A DNA stretch of 6,453 nt from Bifidobacteriaceae bacterium (lineage in GTDB: Bacteria; Actinomycetota; Actinomycetes; Actinomycetales; WQXJ01): assembly GCA_031278665.1 (NCBI GenBank), contig JAITKC010000005.1:1-6453 (forward strand), read 5' to 3'. Position 1 is the stretch's first letter. Every line of letters starts with the position of its first letter. This document shows positions 1-6,008 of the stretch, piece by piece. The notes beneath the pieces were generated by a model that ran no database searches, was not told where the DNA came from, and worked only from the letters and a program-made list of their open reading frames with translations. A program made the translations under genes and the position numbers.

Positions 1-199
1 GTTGGAGCAAATCGAACAGCGGGTGGGGCGAGGCGAGGGCCTGAAGACCGCGACCGCCGCCGTCGCCGAAGCGGCCGGGCTGTCCCGGCGGGTCCTCTAT
101 GAAGCGGCCGTGGCCGCCCGCCAGGCCGCCGGCGGCCATCGCGATAGCGGCGCAGCGCTGGATCGGCGCGGCGCCGGGCGCGCCGATCCGCCGCCCTGA
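1..199 (+). CDS. rsmI: 16S rRNA (cytidine-1402-2'-O)-methyltransferase RsmI, C-terminal end (partial)
   Basis: Only the last 65 codons or so are present; the reading frame is already open at the first base (codons begin at base 2), and the TTG there should not be taken as the true start. The stop is TGA at 197-199. The visible part reads as a helical region with a 'GEGLK...AVAEAAGLSRRVLYEAAV' pattern, which matches the C-terminal end of the RsmI family, where a 'GLSRRxLY' helix-turn-helix-like segment follows the SAM-dependent tetrapyrrole methylase fold. RsmI 2'-O-methylates C1402 in the decoding centre of 16S rRNA and acts in the cytoplasm. The final 20 residues (rich in Ala, Gly, Arg and Pro) look like an unconserved tail. 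The catalytic domain lies outside the window, so the call rests on the short tail alone. It converges on menB, with the G-rich repeat between them. Confidence 0.72.
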   Translation, partial: LEQIEQRVGRGEGLKTATAAVAEAAGLSRRVLYEAAVAARQAAGGHRDSGAALDRRGAGRADPPP

Positions 200-230
200 C
201 AAGCCGGAACGCGGGGCCAGCCCTTTGTCC

Positions 231-372
231 CGAGGCCGGGGTCCGGGGCCCGGGGCGGGGTCCAGGACCGGGTCCGGGGCCGGGCCAGGGCAAGGGCCAG
301 GGTCGTGTCCGGGCCGGGGCAAGGGCCGGGGCAAGGGCCAGGGCAAGGGCCAGGGCCGGGTCCGGGGCCGGC
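231..372. repeat. G-rich degenerate hexamer repeat between converging genes
   Basis: This tract fills most of the 188-bp gap between the stop of rsmI and the stop of menB. From about 311 to 372 it falls into a clear 6-bp period, with units such as GGCAAG, GGCCAG, GGCCGG and GTCCGG; the left part (231-310) is a more decayed version of the same pattern. By hand count, bases 231-370 hold 76 G, 42 C, 15 A and 7 T on the plus strand, so the strand asymmetry is strong. An open frame runs through it, but its Gly/Arg/Pro/Gln translation simply reflects the repeat, so I do not call a gene. No hairpin followed by a T run, as in an intrinsic terminator, is visible in 200-387. A role in ending transcription of either neighbour is possible but is inference. 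Confidence 0.8.
238..260 (+). other. Predicted G-quadruplex motif
   Basis: Four runs of four G (238-241, 245-248, 252-255 and 257-260) are separated by loops of 3, 3 and 1 bases. This satisfies the standard G-quadruplex rule (four G runs, loops of 1-7 bases) with four-tetrad potential. More GGG runs follow to about base 368, so alternative folds are possible. The G-rich strand is the plus strand, so an RNA running on from rsmI would carry it. Whether it folds in the cell cannot be read from the sequence. Confidence 0.65.
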
Positions 373-387
373 TTCGACCGGAGTCGA

Positions 388-1365
388 TCAGAGGATTTGC
401 TTGCGGAAGGGTTCCCAGCGCGGCGGGCGGCGCTCCAAGAAGGCGTCGCGGCCCTCGGCGCCTTCGGCGCTGCCGTAGGCCAGCCGCGTCGCCTCGGCCG
501 CGAAGACCTGCTGGCCGGCCAGTCCGTCGTCGGCCAAGTTGAAGGCGAACTTCAAGACCCTGATGGCCTGCGGCGACTGCTCCGAGACCCGCCTGGCCCA
601 AGCCACCGCGGTCGACTCGACCTCGCCGTGCCCAACCGCCAGATTGACCGCCCCCCACGCCTCGGCCTCCTCGGCCGTGTACACATCGGCCAAGAAGAAG
701 ATCTGGCGGGCCCGCTTCTGGCCCACCTGGCGGGCCAGCAAAGCCGAGCCGTAGCCGGCGTCGAACGACCCGACGGTGGCGTCGGTTTGCTTGAACAACC
801 CGTGCTCGCGGCAAGCCAAACTCAGATCCGCGACCACGTGCAACGAGTGGCCGCCGCCCGCCGCCCACCCGTCGACCAGCGCGATCACCACCTTCGGCAT
901 AGTCCGGATGAGGCGCTGGGCCTCCAAGACATGCAACCGTCCGACCGACCGACCGCCGCCGGCCGCGTCGGTTCCTCCGGCCCGGGCGGGCGGTGAGTAC
1001 TCATATCCGCTGGCCCCCCGGAAACGCTGGTCGCCGCCAGAACAGAAGGCGTAGCCGCCGTCTTTGGGGCTCGGTCCGTTGCCGGCCAACAACACCGCCA
1101 CCACCGCCGGGGAATCAGCCGCGTGACCAAGCGCGGCGATCAATTGGTCCACAGTTTGCGGCCTGAAAGCGTTGCGGACCTCCGGACGGTTGAACGCGAC
1201 CCGCACCCAGGGCAAGTCGACGTCCGCCGGCCCGGAGCGATCCACCGCCCGGTGATAGGTGATGTCGGTGAGCCCCTCGAAACCGGACACCTCCCGCCAC
1301 AGCGCGGGCGTGAAGCCGTCGGAGACCAGAGCCGGCAAGGCGGCGCGCGGATTTGGATCAGCCAT
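388..1365 (-). CDS. menB: 1,4-dihydroxy-2-naphthoyl-CoA synthase (MenB)
   Basis: MenB is a crotonase-fold enzyme that closes the ring of o-succinylbenzoyl-CoA to 1,4-dihydroxy-2-naphthoyl-CoA, a step of menaquinone synthesis in the cytoplasm. The protein is 325 residues counted from the ATG at 1363-1365, close to the roughly 314 of mycobacterial MenB. Visible family blocks are 'LTDITYHR' (about 32-39), '[16 protein letters not shown]' (about 54-69), the oxyanion-hole region 'FCSGGDQ' (about 107-113), '[10 protein letters not shown]' (about 166-175), '[16 protein letters not shown]' (about 192-207) and 'TRLAY' ending at Tyr297. Asp195, Ser200, Asp202 and Tyr297 align, by recall of the family, with Mycobacterium tuberculosis Asp185, Ser190, Asp192 and Tyr287. 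An Asp rather than Gly at 195 indicates the bicarbonate-independent class. A TTG two codons upstream (1369-1371) is an alternative start; I prefer the ATG because a -10 element lies 7 bp before it. The gene lies 34 bp downstream of the dehydrogenase gene; no other men genes are in view. Confidence 0.95.
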   Translation of the reverse strand: MADPNPRAALPALVSDGFTPALWREVSGFEGLTDITYHRAVDRSGPADVDLPWVRVAFNRPEVRNAFRPQTVDQLIAALGHAADSPAVVAVLLAGNGPSPKDGGYAFCSGGDQRFRGASGYEYSPPARAGGTDAAGGGRSVGRLHVLEAQRLIRTMPKVVIALVDGWAAGGGHSLHVVADLSLACREHGLFKQTDATVGSFDAGYGSALLARQVGQKRARQIFFLADVYTAEEAEAWGAVNLAVGHGEVESTAVAWARRVSEQSPQAIRVLKFAFNLADDGLAGQQVFAAEATRLAYGSAEGAEGRDAFLERRPPRWEPFRKQIL

Positions 1366-1372
1366 AGCCAAG

Positions 1373-1378
1373 AGCCTA
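1373..1378 (-). promoter_or_regulatory. Candidate leaderless -10 element of menB
   Basis: Read on the minus strand this is TAGGCT, a match to the actinobacterial TANNNT -10 consensus. Seven bases separate it from the menB ATG, the spacing expected when transcription begins at or next to the start codon. No Shine-Dalgarno sequence is seen before menB, which fits. The -35 side is weak: only a TGAC core about 18-19 bp further upstream. menB could also be read from the dehydrogenase transcript, whose stop codon is 34 bp away. Confidence 0.45.
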
Positions 1379-1399
1379 CGGGCAGGCGCTAGAGCGGAG

Positions 1400-2329
1400 T
1401 CACAGGACCTGGTTGGTCGGACGCCGACCGCGCGCGAACTGCGCCAACTGGTCCAGACCGACGCCGAACGCCCTGGTCAAGAAGCCGCCCACGGCTCCGC
1501 CAATATGCGGTGTCAAAATCACCCCGCCCAGCCGCCTGAGCTCGTGGTCCGGCGGCAGCGGCTCCGGGTCGGTGACGTCCAGGGCCGCCCGCAGCCGACC
1601 CGACCGCAGTTCGGCGACCAGCGCCGAAGTCTCGACCACCGCCCCCCGCCCGACGTTGACCAGCACCGCCCCGTCCCTCATCCGGCCCAAGAACTCGGCG
1701 CCGACCAGCCCGCGGGTCTGATCGGTCAGCGGCAGCGTGCAAACCACCGCGTCGGCGCCGCCCAACAGGTCAAACACTTGCCCGATGCCGCATACGCCAG
1801 CCCGCGCCGTCCGCCCGGTCAGGAGCACCTCGGCGCCGCAGGCCCGGGCTCGCGCCTGGAACTCGCGCGCCAAGTCGCCGGCCCCCAGCGCCACAATCTT
1901 CGCCCCGAAGACCGACTGGCCGCGCGGCCCCATCAAACCCCCTTGCCGGCCTTCGTCCGCCGCCTCGGCGAACCGCCGAAAGGACGCGATCAGCAGACCC
2001 AACGCCAACTCGGCCACCACCTGGCCGTTGGCCCCGCGGGCCGTTCCCAACCCGACCTCGGCGGGAAGGCGGCCAAGGACATGGTCGTAGCCGGACGACA
2101 CCAGTTGGACGTACTTCAGATTCGGGGCGCCGGCCAGTTCGGATTCGAACTCCGCCAAACTCCTGACCAACGAAAGCAGAGCCCTGGCGGCAACCGCGCC
2201 AGACGGCATCGGGCAACCGACGTCATAGGCGATCGGCGCCAAATCCCCAAAGGCGCGAGCGGCGTCGAGAGCCGGGCGGGGCACAAGTACTGGCATCGGC
2301 ACGGGCGTGGCGGCGGCGGAGTTGGTCAC
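1400..2329 (-). CDS. D-isomer-specific 2-hydroxyacid dehydrogenase family protein
   Basis: The 309-residue protein has the fold order of NAD(P)-dependent D-2-hydroxyacid dehydrogenases: a short substrate-binding half (about 1-105) with '[10 protein letters not shown]' (75-84), a linker helix with Ala-Glu at 106-107, a Rossmann domain (about 135-278), and a return helix to the end. The catalytic triad is visible: Arg228 in 'NVGRGAV', Glu256 in 'DVTDPEP' and His275 in 'TPHIGG'. Such enzymes interconvert 2-oxoacids and D-2-hydroxyacids; the substrate cannot be told here. Two oddities stand out. The glycine motif reads G149-A-G151-D-L-A154, with Ala for the third Gly. The segment after the second strand, 'LLTGRT', lacks the usual acidic residue and has Arg173, which suggests NADPH rather than NADH. 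The start is GTG at 2327-2329, chosen for its -10 element; an ATG eleven codons in (2294-2296) is an alternative. It is divergent from ilvD and upstream of menB on the same strand. Confidence 0.85.
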   Translation of the reverse strand: MTNSAAATPVPMPVLVPRPALDAARAFGDLAPIAYDVGCPMPSGAVAARALLSLVRSLAEFESELAGAPNLKYVQLVSSGYDHVLGRLPAEVGLGTARGANGQVVAELALGLLIASFRRFAEAADEGRQGGLMGPRGQSVFGAKIVALGAGDLAREFQARARACGAEVLLTGRTARAGVCGIGQVFDLLGGADAVVCTLPLTDQTRGLVGAEFLGRMRDGAVLVNVGRGAVVETSALVAELRSGRLRAALDVTDPEPLPPDHELRRLGGVILTPHIGGAVGGFLTRAFGVGLDQLAQFARGRRPTNQVL

Positions 2330-2334
2330 AGGGC

Positions 2335-2340
2335 TACGCT
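2335..2340 (+). promoter_or_regulatory. Candidate leaderless -10 element of ilvD
   Basis: TACGCT fits TANNNT and ends 7 bp before the ilvD ATG, so transcription would begin at or very near the A of the start codon. There is no purine-rich Shine-Dalgarno sequence in the 18-bp gap, as expected for a leaderless mRNA. No recognisable -35 is seen 16-19 bp upstream, inside the first codons of the divergent dehydrogenase gene. Confidence 0.5.
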
Positions 2341-2341
2341 A
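2336..2341 (-). promoter_or_regulatory. Candidate leaderless -10 element of the 2-hydroxyacid dehydrogenase gene
   Basis: On the minus strand this reads TAGCGT, again TANNNT, and lies 6 bp before the GTG start at 2329. It overlaps the ilvD -10 by five of six bases because the core (CTA, three bases, TAG at 2334-2342) is an inverted repeat. No Shine-Dalgarno sequence and no good -35 are seen for this direction either. Confidence 0.45.
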
Positions 2342-2347
2342 GGCCAC

Positions 2348-4225
2348 ATGCCTAAACTTCGCTCGGATATCCTCATGACCGGCCGCAACATGGCGGGAGC
2401 GCGGTCTTTGTTGCGAGCGGCCGGGGTGGCGCGCGAGGACTTCGGCAAGCCGATAGTGGCGGTCGCGAACTCGTTCACCGAATTCGTTCCCGGGCACACC
2501 CATTTGGCGCCGGTCGGGCGAATCGTGTCGGAGGCGATCCACGCGGCCGGAGGGATCGCGCGCGAGTTCAACACCATCGCCGTCGACGACGGCATCGCGA
2601 TGGGCCACGACGGCATGCTCTACTCGCTGCCGAGCCGCGACCTGATCGCCGACAGCGTCGAGTACATGGTCGCCGCCCACCGGGCCGACGCCATGGTCTG
2701 CGTGTCGAACTGCGACAAGATCACCCCCGGCATGTTGATGGCGGCGATGCGGGCGAACATACCGACGGTTTTCGTCTCCGGCGGGCCGATGGAAGGCGGA
2801 CAGGCGCTGCTCGCCGGCGGCGTCAAGCGCGACCGCCTGGACCTGGTCTCGGCCATCGCCGAATCGGCCAACCCGGCCGTCAGCGACCAAGACCTGGCGG
2901 CCATCGAAGAAGGGGCCTGCCCCACCTGCGGCTCTTGTTCCGGGATGTTCACGGCCAACTCGATGAACTGTCTGACCGAGGCGATCGGACTAGCCCCGCC
3001 CGGCAACGGCACCTTGCTGGCCACCCACACGGATCGCGAGAAACTCTTCCGCAAAGCCGGCGGCTTGGTCATGGAGTTGTGCCGGCGTTACTACGGCGGC
3101 GACGACGACTCGATTCTGCCGCGCTCAATCGCCAGTCTGGCGGCTTTCGAGAACGCGATGACCTTGGACATCGCGATGGGCGGCTCGACTAACACGATTC
3201 TGCACATCTTGGCGATCGCCCGCGAGGCCGGCGTCGATTTCGCCCTGCACCAGATCGAGGAGTTGAGCCGGCGGGTGCCTTGCCTCAGCAAAGTCGCGCC
3301 CAATGGCACCGCCCTGATCCAAGACGTGCACCGGGCCGGCGGCATCCCGGCCATCCTGGGCGAACTCGACCGGGCCGGTCTGCTGCGCCGCGACGTCCAC
3401 ACCGTCCACTCGCCGGACGTCGACACTTGGCTGTCGCTGTGGGACGTGCGCTCCGGACGGGCCCTGGCCGAGGCCGAGGAGTTGTTCCGGGCCGCCCCCG
3501 GCGGCCGCTATTCGCCGGCCGGTTTCACGCAATCCGAGCGCTACGCCGAACTCGACCTCGATTCGGCCGGCGGCGTCATCCGCGACGCCGCCCACGCCTT
3601 CACCGCCGACGGCGGCCTGGCAGTTCTGCGCGGCAACTTGGCGCCGGACGGGGCCGTCGTCAAGACCGCCGGAGTCGACCGGGAGATTTGGCATTTCGAG
3701 GGGCCGGCGGTGGTTTTCGAATCCCAGGACGATGCCGTAGAGGGCATTTTGGGCGGGCGCGTGGCCGCCGGCGACGTGGTCGTCATCCGCTACGAGGGTC
3801 CGTCCGGCGGACCCGGTATGCAAGAGATGCTCTATCCGACGTCGTTCTTAAAGGGCCGGGGGCTGGGCAAAGCCTGCGCCCTGATCACCGACGGCCGGTT
3901 TTCGGGCGGAACCTCGGGGCTGTCGATCGGCCACGTCTCGCCGGAGGCGGCGGCCGGCGGGTTGATCGCCTTGATCGAAGACGGCGACCGGATCGTCATC
4001 GACATTCCCGCCCGGGCGCTGCGCCTGGAAGTCGGCGACGAGGAGCTGGCCGCCCGCCGCGACGCCCTAGTCGAACTGCGGGGGTTTAGACCGGCCCGAC
4101 GGCATCGTCCAATATCGCAAGCGCTCAGGACCTACGCCGCCCTGGCGACCTCGGCCGACCAAGGCGCGGTGCGCGACCTCGGCCGGCTGGCCTCGCCGGC
4201 CGAGCGCGCCGGGCGCGGAATCTAG
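2348..4225 (+). CDS. ilvD: Dihydroxy-acid dehydratase (IlvD), long [4Fe-4S]-type
   Basis: IlvD dehydrates 2,3-dihydroxy-isovalerate and 2,3-dihydroxy-3-methylvalerate to the 2-oxoacids that become valine, leucine and isoleucine. The 625-residue protein has the length and blocks of the Escherichia coli enzyme (616). Visible are the Mg/substrate region '[11 protein letters not shown]' (80-90) with Asp81, '[10 protein letters not shown]' (120-129) with cluster ligand Cys122, metal ligand Asp123 and the Lys124 expected to be carboxylated, '[10 protein letters not shown]' (191-200) with cluster ligand Cys197, '[12 protein letters not shown]' with metal ligand Glu493, and '[15 protein letters not shown]' with catalytic Ser519. 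Residue 49 in 'FVPGHTHL' is Gly, where plant-type [2Fe-2S] enzymes have a third Cys, so a [4Fe-4S], oxygen-sensitive cluster is inferred. The ATG follows a -10 element by 7 bp, suggesting a leaderless mRNA. The two ABC transporter genes follow at once. Confidence 0.97.
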   Translation: MPKLRSDILMTGRNMAGARSLLRAAGVAREDFGKPIVAVANSFTEFVPGHTHLAPVGRIVSEAIHAAGGIAREFNTIAVDDGIAMGHDGMLYSLPSRDLIADSVEYMVAAHRADAMVCVSNCDKITPGMLMAAMRANIPTVFVSGGPMEGGQALLAGGVKRDRLDLVSAIAESANPAVSDQDLAAIEEGACPTCGSCSGMFTANSMNCLTEAIGLAPPGNGTLLATHTDREKLFRKAGGLVMELCRRYYGGDDDSILPRSIASLAAFENAMTLDIAMGGSTNTILHILAIAREAGVDFALHQIEELSRRVPCLSKVAPNGTALIQDVHRAGGIPAILGELDRAGLLRRDVHTVHSPDVDTWLSLWDVRSGRALAEAEELFRAAPGGRYSPAGFTQSERYAELDLDSAGGVIRDAAHAFTADGGLAVLRGNLAPDGAVVKTAGVDREIWHFEGPAVVFESQDDAVEGILGGRVAAGDVVVIRYEGPSGGPGMQEMLYPTSFLKGRGLGKACALITDGRFSGGTSGLSIGHVSPEAAAGGLIALIEDGDRIVIDIPARALRLEVGDEELAARRDALVELRGFRPARRHRPISQALRTYAALATSADQGAVRDLGRLASPAERAGRGI

Positions 4226-4233
4226 CGCCGGCC

Positions 4234-5214
4234 GTGGTCGCAGCGGTCGCAGTCGCCGGCCTGTTCAAGCGCTACCGCCGGACGGTGGCGCTCGATCACG
4301 TCTCGATCGGTTTCGAAGAAGGCCTGATTCACGGGCTGTTCGGGCACAACGGCGCCGGCAAGACCACTTTGATGTCGATTGTCACGGCCCAAACTCTGCC
4401 GACTTCCGGCCAGGCGCTGGTCTACGGCCAACGGCCGTATGAGCACGCGCCGGTGCTCGAGCGCATGTGCTTCATCCGCGAGGGCCAAAGCTATCCCAAC
4501 GACGCCCGCGCCCGCGACGCCTTCAAGGCCGCCCGCATGTTCTATCCGCGCTGGGACCAGGCCTTGGCCGATCATTTGACCAGGGCTCTGGCGATCCCGC
4601 TAAACCAGCGCGTGCGGCGGATGTCGCGGGGCCAGAACTCGGCCGTCGGCGTGACCATCGGCCTGGCGGCGCGGGCTGACATCACCTTTTTCGACGAGCC
4701 CTACCTGGGCCTGGACGCGATGGCCCGGCAAGTCTTCTACGAGGCGTTGGAGGTCAGCTACGCCCGCGACCCCCGGACAATTGTCTTGTCCAGCCACCTG
4801 ATCGACGAGGTCGCCCCGCTGGTGGCCAACGTGGTCGTGTTAGATCACGGCCAGGTGCTGATCGACCAGGATCGCCGCGGTCTGCTGGGCAGGGCGGCGC
4901 GGGTGATCGGCCCGGCCGCCGCGGTCTGGGATTTCGCCCGCGGTCGCGAGGTGATCGGCCACGAGGCGATGGGGCCGTATTCGGCGTTGACGGTGATGGG
5001 TCCGCTGGCCGCCGCCGATCAGGCGCTGCTGGCGGCGGGCGGGCTGACTGTCGAGGGCGTCTCGCTCCAGCAACTGGTGATTCACCTGACCCGGAGCCGG
5101 AACGCCGCCGCGACCGCGCCGCCGCCGGGCGCGCCGCCGGGCCCGCCGCCGGACGCGCCGCCGGGCGCGAGCCCGGTCGCCGGGTCGATCGCCAATCCAG
5201 GCGGCGGGCGATGA
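4234..5214 (+). CDS. ABC transporter ATP-binding protein
   Basis: This is the energy-providing subunit of an ABC-2-type transporter; with the next gene's membrane protein it probably exports an unknown substrate. The 326-residue protein has every ATPase motif: Walker A 'GHNGAGKTT' (37-45), Q-loop Gln85 in 'REGQSYP', signature 'MSRGQ' (130-134, a variant of LSGGQ), Walker B 'ITFFDEP' (150-156) with catalytic Glu155, D-loop 'GLDAMAR' (159-165) and switch His188. The 'SRGQ...SAVGV', 'FFDEPYLGLDA' and 'SSHLIDEVA' wording recalls an actinobacterial branch related to Bacillus YtrB, whose operons often begin with a GntR regulator; none is seen here. Residues about 215-288 form a small C-terminal domain, followed by a proline-rich tail (295-314). 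The start is GTG, 8 bp after the ilvD stop, with no strong Shine-Dalgarno sequence, so translational coupling to ilvD is likely. Its stop overlaps the permease start (ATGA). Confidence 0.9.
   Translation: MVAAVAVAGLFKRYRRTVALDHVSIGFEEGLIHGLFGHNGAGKTTLMSIVTAQTLPTSGQALVYGQRPYEHAPVLERMCFIREGQSYPNDARARDAFKAARMFYPRWDQALADHLTRALAIPLNQRVRRMSRGQNSAVGVTIGLAARADITFFDEPYLGLDAMARQVFYEALEVSYARDPRTIVLSSHLIDEVAPLVANVVVLDHGQVLIDQDRRGLLGRAARVIGPAAAVWDFARGREVIGHEAMGPYSALTVMGPLAAADQALLAAGGLTVEGVSLQQLVIHLTRSRNAAATAPPPGAPPGPPPDAPPGASPVAGSIANPGGGR
5116..5173 (+). repeat. GC-rich repeat coding for a proline-rich tail
   Basis: Imperfect copies of a short unit like GCGCCGCCGGGC give the ATPase a tail of PPPG, APPG, PPPD and APPG tetrapeptides (residues 295-312). 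The tail is beyond the conserved ATPase fold, is likely disordered, and is a plausible site of replication slippage. It lies just before the permease start codon. Confidence 0.65.
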
Positions 5215-5933
5215 GACACAAATCGCGGCTGGTCAAAGTCATTCGCCTGCATCTGGCCAATCAATCGACTTATATCGTCATCCCGCTGGTCGTGGTCGGG
5301 GCCACGTTCGCGTTGTCGATGGCCCTGTACGGCGTTCTCCTGTTGGGCCTGCAAGACGAGGCCCCGCGCGAGCTTTACGGCCTGGGCGGATTCCAGTTCG
5401 TGCCCTTCTACTACGGCGTCACCGTCGGCATCCAGGCGATGATGTACACCTATCCATTCGCCATGGCGATGTCGCTGACCAGGCGCGAATACATCAACGG
5501 CACCACCGGTTTGGCCGCCTTGTTCGCCGGCGGCCTGGCGACCATGTACGCCGTCGGCCGCGCCCTCGAGGAAGTCACCGACGGCTTCGGCATCGGCTTC
5601 CACTACTTCGGTCTGGCCGGCTGGTTTGCCGAGTTCGGCTGGTGGCAGCAATGGCTGTTCCTGACCGGGCTGTGTCTGATGCTGTTCATGGGCGGATTCT
5701 GCTGTACCACCGTGTTCAAGCGCGGCGGCGCCATGCGCCTGGTGATCGAGTTGACCGCCTGGACTATGGGGTTGGTCGGGCTGATCGCGTTGGTGACCTG
5801 GCAGGAATGGTGGCCGACGGTCGGCGAGTGGTTCTTGGCTCTGACCCCGGCCCTGGCCGGCGGCTGGATGCTGGTCTGCGCCGGACTGCTGGCGCTCGGC
5901 TCCTATTGGTCGATCCGCAAGGCCGTTCCCTAA
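5211..5933 (+). CDS. ABC-2-type transporter membrane subunit (putative)
   Basis: A 240-residue integral membrane protein with about six hydrophobic helices, judged by eye at 20-46, 64-87, 99-118, 147-169, 176-197 and 207-233, and a basic N-terminus (KSRLVKVIRLH) likely to face the cytoplasm. There is no cleavable signal peptide. This layout fits a single-domain ABC-2 permease that would dimerise and pair with the ATPase encoded just upstream. The ATG overlaps the ATPase stop by four bases (ATGA), a classic sign of coupled translation and a shared complex. A 'TYPFAMAMSLTRREYINGT' stretch (80-98) joining helices 2 and 3, with the charged 'TRREY', resembles the cytoplasmic coupling region of such permeases. 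Aromatic-rich 'GWWQQW' (143-148) lies at the edge of helix 4. Sequence conservation in this family is low, so the role is inferred mainly from topology and the neighbour. The substrate is unknown. Confidence 0.75.
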   Translation: MRHKSRLVKVIRLHLANQSTYIVIPLVVVGATFALSMALYGVLLLGLQDEAPRELYGLGGFQFVPFYYGVTVGIQAMMYTYPFAMAMSLTRREYINGTTGLAALFAGGLATMYAVGRALEEVTDGFGIGFHYFGLAGWFAEFGWWQQWLFLTGLCLMLFMGGFCCTTVFKRGGAMRLVIELTAWTMGLVGLIALVTWQEWWPTVGEWFLALTPALAGGWMLVCAGLLALGSYWSIRKAVP

Positions 5934-5952
5934 CCGCCCGCCCGCGGCCCGG

Positions 5953-5958
5953 TAAACT
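5953..5958 (+). promoter_or_regulatory. Candidate -10 element upstream of the last gene
   Basis: TAAACT fits TANNNT and is the most AT-rich hexamer in the 75-bp gap. It would put the transcript start near 5965, giving a leader of about 45 bases that contains the Shine-Dalgarno site. No convincing -35 is seen, so this is tentative. The gap shows no terminator hairpin after the permease gene. Confidence 0.35.
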
Positions 5959-5995
5959 CGGTCATCAAGAAGCGCTCCGGCACCCAACTCTTCTC

Positions 5996-6000
5996 AGGAA
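5996..6000 (+). promoter_or_regulatory. Shine-Dalgarno sequence of the last gene
   Basis: AGGAA ends 8 bp before the ATG at 6009-6011, a normal distance. It fixes the start of this gene and contrasts with the lack of such a site at ilvD, menB and the dehydrogenase gene. Confidence 0.7.
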
Positions 6001-6008
6001 TCCAAGTC

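Noticed and set aside
231..372. The repeat as a CRISPR array or a chain of iteron binding sites.
   Set aside because: Units are about 6 bp, contiguous and degenerate, without spacers, and no cas or replication gene is nearby.
200..387. Intrinsic terminator between rsmI and menB.
   Set aside because: Short palindromes such as GGACC-G-GGTCC occur by composition, but no stable stem followed by a T run was found on either strand.
99..542. A plus-strand frame of 147 codons crossing the G-rich repeat.
   Set aside because: It overlaps rsmI and the end of menB, and its translation is just the repeat read as Gly/Arg/Pro/Gln-rich sequence. No domain is recognisable.
3125..3823. A 232-codon minus-strand frame opposite ilvD.
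   Set aside because: It lies wholly within the highly conserved ilvD gene and shows no family features.
1259..4225. A 988-codon plus-strand frame that includes ilvD with a long N-terminal extension.
   Set aside because: Bases 1259-2347 are antisense to the well-supported dehydrogenase gene and the start of menB. The extension is Arg/Pro/Gln-rich and without domain signs, typical of a GC-rich shadow frame. IlvD begins at 2348.
5082..5987. A 301-codon minus-strand frame opposite the permease gene.
   Set aside because: It is hydrophilic, rich in His, Gln and Gly, and exactly covers a convincing six-helix membrane protein on the other strand; a shadow.
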